Assembly: GCA_019313725.1 (NCBI GenBank)
Contig: JAFDAT010000097.1
Span: 1 to 9,902, forward strand
Direction of reading: 5' to 3'
Source: Deltaproteobacteria bacterium
GTDB lineage: Bacteria > Desulfobacterota > Desulfobacteria > Desulfobacterales > B30-G6
DNA length: 9,902 bases
The translations under genes were made by a program, and so were the position numbers. The notes beneath the pieces were generated by a model, which had not been told where the DNA came from, made no database searches, and saw only the letters and a program-made list of their open reading frames with translations. Shown here piece after piece: positions 4,772 through 9,902 of this stretch (its first letter is position 1; each line of letters opens with the position of its first letter).

Positions 4772-7306
4772 ATGGCTATTTATCAAAGCAGGGAGGAGTT
4801 TCAGGATATTCTCAGCAAGCTCTGGGACATGATCTTCGAGAAACCCGAAATCTCAGAAGCTGTCGCCGGTGAAAAGCTGGTGGTTCGTTTCAGATACACC
4901 GATTTCAAAACCGATTTTTACATTGACTTGACCGGCGATCAGCCTGCCTATTACTGGGATCCCGACCGTGAAGCTGTCGTTGATGTGGACATGATTCTGT
5001 CATCGGAGACCAGCCACAAGTTCTGGATGGAACAGCTCAACGTACCCCTTGCAATCGCTTCGCGAAAAATCATTGCCAAAGGATCGATCCAGAAGGCATT
5101 GAAATTGTTGCCGGCGTTGAAACCCGCGTTTCCGCTATATCCCGAGTTGTTGGTTCAATTGGGAAAAGCGAACCTGATCGAAAAACGAAAAAACGTAAGG
5201 AAACGAAAAAGGAAATGGAAGGGCCTGTTCCGAAAAAAGAGATCCCGCAACTATGATCTCAAAAAACTACCTGCTTTTCCGTTAGATCAAGCGGAAGCGC
5301 CTAAAGTGGTTTCTGATGGCGCTAAAACGCTTTTACCTGATGTTTCGGAATTAGATATTCTGTGGACAATGTTGACCATTCGTCATTTTGAAAACCATTT
5401 GTCCGTGGCCTTTCGCAAGGGAGACCTGCCCACCGAGGCGATTCATCTTTCGATCGGCCAGGAAGCTATCGCGGCTTGTGTCTGCCTGAATCTCGGTCCC
5501 AATGACTACATCAATACCACCCACCGCGGGCATGGTCATATCATTGCAAAGGGAGCCGATATTAATGCCATGATGGCGGAGTTGTATGGAAAATCCACTG
5601 GCCTCTGTGAGGGGAAAGGAGGCTCCATGCATGTCACCGACCGATCCCTGGGGGTTTTGGGGGCGAACGGGATTGTTGGTGCTGGATATCTGCTGGCGAT
5701 GGGGGCGGCCTTCACTATTAAACAGGAAGGGCGCAAAGATGTCTCGGTTGTGTTTGCTGGTGACGGTTCCGTTAACCAGGGCATGTTTCATGAAGCGATG
5801 AACATGGCATCTCTCTTTGAATTACCGTTGCTGGTCGTTGTCGAAAATAATCTTTATGGCGAATTTACTGCGTTGGAAAAGCATTCCGCAGAACCCAACC
5901 TGCACAAGCGATTGAATGCTTACCGGATACCCGCCCGCCGGCTGGATGGAAATAATGCCTGCCAGCTTTTCGGCGAGATGGCTGACATAATTAACCAGAT
6001 CCGACAGGATGGGAGACCCCGCATGGTGGAATTGATGACTTACCGTCATCACGGTCACATGGAAGGAGAACCGGAACTGTACCGACCTCCTGGAGAGAAA
6101 GAGGCCCATCTGCAACAAGATCCAATCCTGCTCCACCAAAGACACCTGTTGGATCAGAAGATGGCAACGGAACAAGAGATTGAGGATTTGGAAAATCAGG
6201 TACGGCAAAATGTAAAGGATGCAGTGAACTTTGCCATAGAATCGCCAGAGCCAGCGTCGATGGAGCTGTTTACTCGGGTCTATACTCCTGACGATGCATC
6301 CCTGTTTGCTGGAGACATTGCCGGGAACACTACAGGCAGCGATTTGTCTGTGGCTCAATCAATCAACCAGGCAATTTCGGAGGAGATGAAAAGAGATTCC
6401 CGGGTTTTCCTCTGGGGGGAAGATGTGGCATTGGGCGGCTATTTTAGCGTAACCGAAGGACTGGTGGATACATTCGGTAGGGAAAGAATCATCGATACGC
6501 CTATAAGCGAATACGGAATTGTCGGGGGGGCGGTCGGAGCAGCGATGACAGGACTGCGGCCCATATGCGAAATTCTTTTTTCCGATTTTTTAACATGCTG
6601 CATGGACCCCATTTTCAATCAGGCGGCAAAGCTCAGGTATATGACCGGAGGGCAGGTCACTATGCCTTTAACCATCCGAACGCCTGTCGGTGCAGGGATC
6701 GGTATGGCCGCCCAGCACTCCCAGTCCATGGAGCGCTTTTTCTTTGGAGTCCCCGGGCTGATGGTTGTAGCACCATCCGACCCGTATACAGCCAAGGGGT
6801 TGTTGAAATCCGCTATCCGCTCCGAAAATCCTGTAATTTTCTTCGAACATAAACTGCTTTATGCCAATGGGGGGAGTGTTCCGGACACCGAATACCTGCT
6901 GCCGCTGGGAAAAGCAAGAATCGTCCGATCCGGAGACGATATTACCATCGTCAGTCACCTTCTGGGGGTTGGTGTTGCCATGGATGCGGCTGAAATACTT
7001 GCAGGAGAGGGCATCCATGCGGAGGTTATCGATCTCTGTACACTTTATCCTCTTGACAGCCGAACTATTCTGGAATCTGTCGCTGGAACTGGCCGACTGG
7101 CCACGATTGAAGAAGGACATGCTACCGGGGGCATCGGTGCTGAAATCATTGCCCGAGTTACCACTGCTGGTTACGGGCTCCTGAATTCACCGCCGATCCG
7201 GTTTGCCGCTCCTGAGTGCCCGATACCCTATGCTAAAAACCTGGAAAATAAAATGATGCCCGATCCTGGAAGAATAGCCGAATCAATCCTGAAACAGTTT
7301 GAGTAG
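4772..7306 (+). CDS. SCP2-E1alpha-E1beta fusion, 2-oxo acid dehydrogenase E1-like
   Basis: This 844-residue protein has three parts. Residues about 5-130 resemble an SCP2 (sterol carrier protein 2) lipid-binding domain. Residues 138-159 form a linker with 15 Lys/Arg in 22 positions. Residues about 195-510 are the E1 alpha half of a thiamine diphosphate-dependent 2-oxo acid or acetoin dehydrogenase, with the motif GDG-X26-NN (Gly330 to Asn360), HRGHGH at 251-256 and YRHHGH at 424-429. Residues about 524-844 are the E1 beta half, with the conserved ISE glutamate at Glu580, QHSQS near 648-652 and a complete C-terminal transketolase domain. Alpha and beta are usually separate genes of about 320-360 and 320-340 residues; both look intact here. 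E1 normally decarboxylates a 2-oxo acid and passes the acyl group to lipoyl-E2, but no E2 or E3 is visible, so the product could differ. There is no signal peptide. The role of the SCP2-like part is unknown; a hydrophobic substrate or membrane docking are possible. Confidence 0.88.
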   Translation: MAIYQSREEFQDILSKLWDMIFEKPEISEAVAGEKLVVRFRYTDFKTDFYIDLTGDQPAYYWDPDREAVVDVDMILSSETSHKFWMEQLNVPLAIASRKIIAKGSIQKALKLLPALKPAFPLYPELLVQLGKANLIEKRKNVRKRKRKWKGLFRKKRSRNYDLKKLPAFPLDQAEAPKVVSDGAKTLLPDVSELDILWTMLTIRHFENHLSVAFRKGDLPTEAIHLSIGQEAIAACVCLNLGPNDYINTTHRGHGHIIAKGADINAMMAELYGKSTGLCEGKGGSMHVTDRSLGVLGANGIVGAGYLLAMGAAFTIKQEGRKDVSVVFAGDGSVNQGMFHEAMNMASLFELPLLVVVENNLYGEFTALEKHSAEPNLHKRLNAYRIPARRLDGNNACQLFGEMADIINQIRQDGRPRMVELMTYRHHGHMEGEPELYRPPGEKEAHLQQDPILLHQRHLLDQKMATEQEIEDLENQVRQNVKDAVNFAIESPEPASMELFTRVYTPDDASLFAGDIAGNTTGSDLSVAQSINQAISEEMKRDSRVFLWGEDVALGGYFSVTEGLVDTFGRERIIDTPISEYGIVGGAVGAAMTGLRPICEILFSDFLTCCMDPIFNQAAKLRYMTGGQVTMPLTIRTPVGAGIGMAAQHSQSMERFFFGVPGLMVVAPSDPYTAKGLLKSAIRSENPVIFFEHKLLYANGGSVPDTEYLLPLGKARIVRSGDDITIVSHLLGVGVAMDAAEILAGEGIHAEVIDLCTLYPLDSRTILESVAGTGRLATIEEGHATGGIGAEIIARVTTAGYGLLNSPPIRFAAPECPIPYAKNLENKMMPDPGRIAESILKQFE

Positions 7307-7367
7307 CCTTTTGTTTTCCGTCCATGTGGTCCAAAAACGGAATACTCTTAGACAATAAGAAGAAGTA
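7307..7367. other. Short spacer with inverted repeat before regulator
   Basis: TTCCGT (7316-7321) and ACGGAA (7337-7342) form a 6-base inverted repeat with a 15-base loop. No T-run follows. It could be a weak terminator remnant or an operator. The ribosome binding site of the next gene is only a weak AAGAAG. Confidence 0.3.
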
Positions 7368-8981
7368 ATGAAGAAGCTAAAACAATCAAAAAGTGGATCT
7401 GATTTATATAATGGAAGTGAAGCTTTTCTTAATGAGCGGTTAGGGTTTGAGACGCTTCTTGCTGACCTTTCAACAACCTTTATAAACCTCTCTGCAAATG
7501 AAATCGATAACGGAATTTCAGAAAGCCTCCGACGCATTGTGGAATTTTTAAGTGTTGACAGGGCAACTATGATTCAGTTCGCTCCGAAAGGGGAGAAACA
7601 TAGCATTACGCACTCATGGGCGGTTGACGGATTCAAGCCTTCGCCAGAAATTAACCTCAAACGTCATTATCCCTGGACTTTTCAACAGATCCTTGTGGGC
7701 AACACCATCAATCTGTCAAAAATCGAGAATCTGCCTGCCGAGGCCATCGTGGACAAACAAACCTGGACGCGAATGGGAGCGAAATCGAGCATCACCATAC
7801 CGCTACATGTTGGTGGAAGGGTTGTTGGACTTTTAAACTTAGGGGATTTGCACAGGCATCGGAATTGGCCGGATGCGTTCATGCCCCGTTTCCACCTGTT
7901 GGGCGAGGTACTGGCTAACGCAGTGGCGCGGAAAAGTGCTGACAAATCGCTGGCAAAGGCAATAAAGGAAATACAACTTCTTAAGGAACAGCTTGAGTCT
8001 GATTACACCTATCTTCGTGAGGAAATAAAACTTAATCATAATTTTGATGAAATTATCGGACAAAGTGATAGTATTAAGGAAACCTTATCGAATGTGGAGC
8101 AAATAGCACCAACAAATATTACCGTTATTATTTTGGGTGAAACCGGTACTGGTAAAGAACTTGTGGCACGGGCAATCCACAATTTGAGCACCAGAAAAAA
8201 CAGACCCCTTATAAAGGTTAACTGTGCCGCACTTTCATCAAACCTAGTTGAGAGCGAATTATTTGGTCATGAGAAGGGCGCATATACGGGCGCCCACAAG
8301 AGGCGCGTAGGACGTTTCGAGATAGCGCATGGAGCAACCCTTTTTTTGGATGAGATTGGAGAGTTGCCTCTAGAAACGCAACCGAAACTGCTCAGAGTCC
8401 TTCAAGACGGGGAGTTTGAGCGTTTGGGAAGTGCACGGACAATTAGGACTGATGCCAGAATCATAGCAGCAACGAATAGGGACCTGACGGAATTGATTCG
8501 CAAGGGTCTATTTCGCAAAGACCTCTTTTTTCGACTAAATTCATTCCCGATATTTTTGTCACCCCTTCGCAAGCGGAAAGAAGATATTCCTCTACTTTTC
8601 CGATGGTTCATTGAAAAATACAGTAAAAAACTGGGTAAAAAAATTCGCAGACTCACCCCGACAACGCAAAATAAAATACAAGCATACAGTTGGCCCGGAA
8701 ATATAAGAGAATTGGAGCAGGTGGTAGAACGAGGACTGATTCTCACTGATGGCGGCGATCTACATCTTGATTTGCCGAGTATTAATGTGGTCCCTACCGA
8801 AGGCAGAAAGACTTTGGCGGATCTTGATCGTGACTATATTATCCAGATATTGGATTCAGTTCATTGGAAAATTGAAGGGATAGGAGGCGCAGCGGTCATT
8901 TTAGGGCTGCATCCGAGTACCCTGCGATTTCGAATGAAGAAGCTGGATATTGAAAAACCTATCCCACACTCCCACATCTGA
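7368..8981 (+). CDS. Sigma54-dependent transcriptional activator (GAF-AAA+-Fis)
   Basis: This 537-residue bacterial enhancer-binding protein is built like FhlA. A GAF sensor domain occupies about residues 28-188, and a likely coiled-coil connector spans 189-222. The AAA+ sigma54-interaction domain runs from about 228 to 460, and a Fis-type helix-turn-helix lies at about 482-530. Visible AAA+ motifs are Walker A GETGTGKE (257-264), GAYTGA loop 1 (304-309, Tyr replacing the usual Phe), Walker B LFLDEIGE with Asp328 and Glu329, sensor I AATN (367-370), arginine-finger candidates Arg383 and Arg389, and WPGNIREL sensor II (442-449). There is no receiver domain, so activity should be set by a small ligand bound to GAF rather than by phosphorylation. 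The gene sits 61 bases after the fusion gene and immediately before a sigma54 promoter, so the downstream transport gene is the likely target. Codon use is more A/T-rich than in the AOR gene. Confidence 0.95.
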   Translation: MKKLKQSKSGSDLYNGSEAFLNERLGFETLLADLSTTFINLSANEIDNGISESLRRIVEFLSVDRATMIQFAPKGEKHSITHSWAVDGFKPSPEINLKRHYPWTFQQILVGNTINLSKIENLPAEAIVDKQTWTRMGAKSSITIPLHVGGRVVGLLNLGDLHRHRNWPDAFMPRFHLLGEVLANAVARKSADKSLAKAIKEIQLLKEQLESDYTYLREEIKLNHNFDEIIGQSDSIKETLSNVEQIAPTNITVIILGETGTGKELVARAIHNLSTRKNRPLIKVNCAALSSNLVESELFGHEKGAYTGAHKRRVGRFEIAHGATLFLDEIGELPLETQPKLLRVLQDGEFERLGSARTIRTDARIIAATNRDLTELIRKGLFRKDLFFRLNSFPIFLSPLRKRKEDIPLLFRWFIEKYSKKLGKKIRRLTPTTQNKIQAYSWPGNIRELEQVVERGLILTDGGDLHLDLPSINVVPTEGRKTLADLDRDYIIQILDSVHWKIEGIGGAAVILGLHPSTLRFRMKKLDIEKPIPHSHI

Positions 8982-9017
8982 CACTAAAAACCAATCAGAC
9001 TAACCTTTAGGCCACAG

Positions 9018-9039
9018 TATGTTGTGGAACCGCAACATA
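9018..9039. promoter_or_regulatory. Candidate enhancer (UAS) inverted repeat
   Basis: The arms TATGTTGTGG (9018-9027) and CCGCAACATA (9030-9039) form a 10-base inverted repeat with a 2-base centre and one mismatch. Its centre lies about 139 bases upstream of the predicted sigma54 start site, a typical distance for enhancer-binding protein sites. A Fis-type dimer such as the neighbouring regulator would fit such a palindrome. Confidence 0.6.
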
Positions 9040-9102
9040 TGATGGTCGATTCGTGTTTCCTCGATCTGGATGCATCCTCCAAAAATACAAATTATATTTC
9101 AA

Positions 9103-9115
9103 ATTCAAATAGTTA
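9103..9115 (+). promoter_or_regulatory. Candidate IHF binding site
   Basis: ATTCAAATAGTTA matches the IHF consensus WATCAANNNNTTR with one mismatch and has an A/T-rich tract just upstream (about 9081-9100). It lies between the inverted repeat and the sigma54 promoter, where IHF commonly bends DNA to bring the activator to the polymerase. The motif is degenerate, so chance is possible. Confidence 0.4.
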
Positions 9116-9141
9116 AGAGTCAAATCAGATCTCGTCTGAAA

Positions 9142-9156
9142 TGGTACAGTTTTTGC
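9142..9156 (+). promoter_or_regulatory. Sigma54 (-24/-12) promoter
   Basis: TGGTACAGTTTTTGC contains the invariant GG (9143-9144) and GC (9155-9156) separated by 10 bases, with the usual TTGC -12 element and a T-rich spacer. The -24 element differs from TGGCAC at one position. Transcription would start near 9168, giving a leader of about 50 bases before the solute-binding protein gene. The sigma54 activator encoded just upstream is the obvious partner. Confidence 0.75.
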
Positions 9157-9204
9157 GGTATTAAAATCCTGACATGAAATGATTCATATACATCAATCTT
9201 TAAA

Positions 9205-9211
9205 AAGGAGG
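9205..9211 (+). promoter_or_regulatory. Ribosome binding site of solute-binding protein gene
   Basis: AAGGAGG ends 5 bases before the ATG at 9217 and settles that start. Confidence 0.8.
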
Positions 9212-9216
9212 GTTCT

Positions 9217-9902
9217 ATGTCTACCATTAAAGAGCTAGAGCAATTGTTCGCAAAGGGGAATATTTCACGCCGAGACTTTTTGGCACGTGTATCGGTCTTG
9301 GGTTTGGCGACCGCGGTATCTCCGGTTCTTTTTAATGTACAGGCAAAAGCTGAAACGCCTAAAAAGGGGGGGCGTTTAGTAATGGGGGTGGCCGGTGGCA
9401 GTACAACTGATTCGCTCGATCCCATAAAGATTCCGGATACGATGGCAACGAATATTACCTATTCTCTCAGGAATACGTTAGTGGAGGTTGATGCTGACAG
9501 TAATGCAATTCCAGAGTTAGCGGAAAACTGGGAGGCCTCAAAAGATGCAGCTACGTGGCGGTTTAATTTGCGAAAAGGGGTAGAATTCCATAATGGTAAA
9601 ACCCTGGAGGCGCTTGATGTCATTGATTCGATCAATTACCACAGAGGCGAACAGTCTAAATCACCGGCAAAAAGCATCGTCGATCCGATTATAAAAATAG
9701 AGGCAGATGGTAAAACAGCTGTCGTGTTCACCTTAGACGGCGGCAATGCAGACTTCCCATACGTCCTGAGTGACTATCATTTAACCATTCAGCCGGCTGG
9801 CACGAAAGGTGCTGAGTTTGAAAAAGGAATCGGCACTGGCCCCTTTACCTTAGTCACCTATGAACCTGGAGTCAGAGCGCTGGTTAAGCGCAATCCTAAC
9901 TA
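9217..9902 (+). CDS. ABC transporter solute-binding protein, family 5 (partial)
   Basis: The first 228 residues of a periplasmic binding protein of the dipeptide/oligopeptide/nickel type (SBP family 5, DppA/OppA-like) are present; the frame is open to the window end and the full protein would be about 520-550 residues. A twin-arginine signal is visible: SRRDFLA with Arg18-Arg19, then a hydrophobic stretch (about 23-41) and a likely cleavage after AKA at residue 45, so the protein should be folded in the cytoplasm and exported by Tat. After the signal come the typical GGRLVMG strand, the ENWEASKDAATWRFNLRKGVEFHNG segment and the DVIDSINYHR helix. Permease and ATPase genes are expected beyond the window. 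The ligand cannot be deduced; peptides or acyl-amino acids would fit the M20 peptidase at the other end. Confidence 0.9.
   Translation, partial: MSTIKELEQLFAKGNISRRDFLARVSVLGLATAVSPVLFNVQAKAETPKKGGRLVMGVAGGSTTDSLDPIKIPDTMATNITYSLRNTLVEVDADSNAIPELAENWEASKDAATWRFNLRKGVEFHNGKTLEALDVIDSINYHRGEQSKSPAKSIVDPIIKIEADGKTAVVFTLDGGNADFPYVLSDYHLTIQPAGTKGAEFEKGIGTGPFTLVTYEPGVRALVKRNPN

Noticed and set aside
5822..6358. Minus-strand open frame of 178 codons inside the fusion gene
   Set aside because: It is antisense to well-conserved E1 alpha sequence, with no ribosome binding site or recognisable family.
7316..7342. Inverted repeat after the fusion gene as a terminator
   Set aside because: It has a six-base stem, a 15-base loop and no T-run; the regulator could still be co-transcribed.

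Overview
The window reads as a chromosomal segment of an anaerobic, probably sulfate-reducing bacterium of the Desulfobacterota (delta-proteobacterial) type. This assignment is an inference from gene content: a tungsten-dependent aldehyde:ferredoxin oxidoreductase (AOR) family enzyme with its own MoaD/ThiS-like sulfur carrier, a GAF-type sigma54 activator, and a Tat-exported family 5 solute-binding protein. No marker gene is present to confirm it.

Layout. Positions 1-181 hold no gene but contain short tandem repeats and nested inverted repeats. An M20 metallopeptidase of the carboxypeptidase G2 type lies on the minus strand (182-1360). A 614-base gap (1361-1974) separates it from the plus-strand genes and contains a structured leader candidate at about 1660-1810. 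Next come a MoaD-like sulfur carrier (1975-2235) and the AOR-family tungstoenzyme (2287-4245), which are very likely one operon. A 139-base gap leads to the C-terminal remnant of a class III aminotransferase (4385-4759). Its stop codon lies inside the ribosome binding site of an unusual 844-residue fusion protein (4772-7306) that carries an SCP2-like domain, a very basic linker, E1 alpha and E1 beta of a 2-oxo acid dehydrogenase on one chain. A FhlA-like GAF/AAA+/Fis sigma54 activator follows (7368-8981). The last intergenic region (8982-9216) carries a textbook sigma54 control region: a near-perfect inverted repeat, a candidate IHF site and a GG-N10-GC promoter. It leads into a solute-binding protein gene that runs off the window end.

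Working together (inference). The peptidase and the oligopeptide-type transport gene suggest use of peptides or acyl-amino acids. The aminotransferase remnant, 2-oxo acid dehydrogenase-like fusion and AOR are enzyme types that could convert amino-acid-derived 2-oxo acids and aldehydes to acids with reduction of ferredoxin. No E2 or E3 gene is visible, so the actual reaction of the fusion is open. The regulator most simply controls the transport operon beside it.

The most unusual items are the SCP2-E1alpha-E1beta fusion, the leader RNA candidate in front of the tungstoenzyme operon, the translationally coupled aminotransferase fragment, and the compact sigma54 control region.
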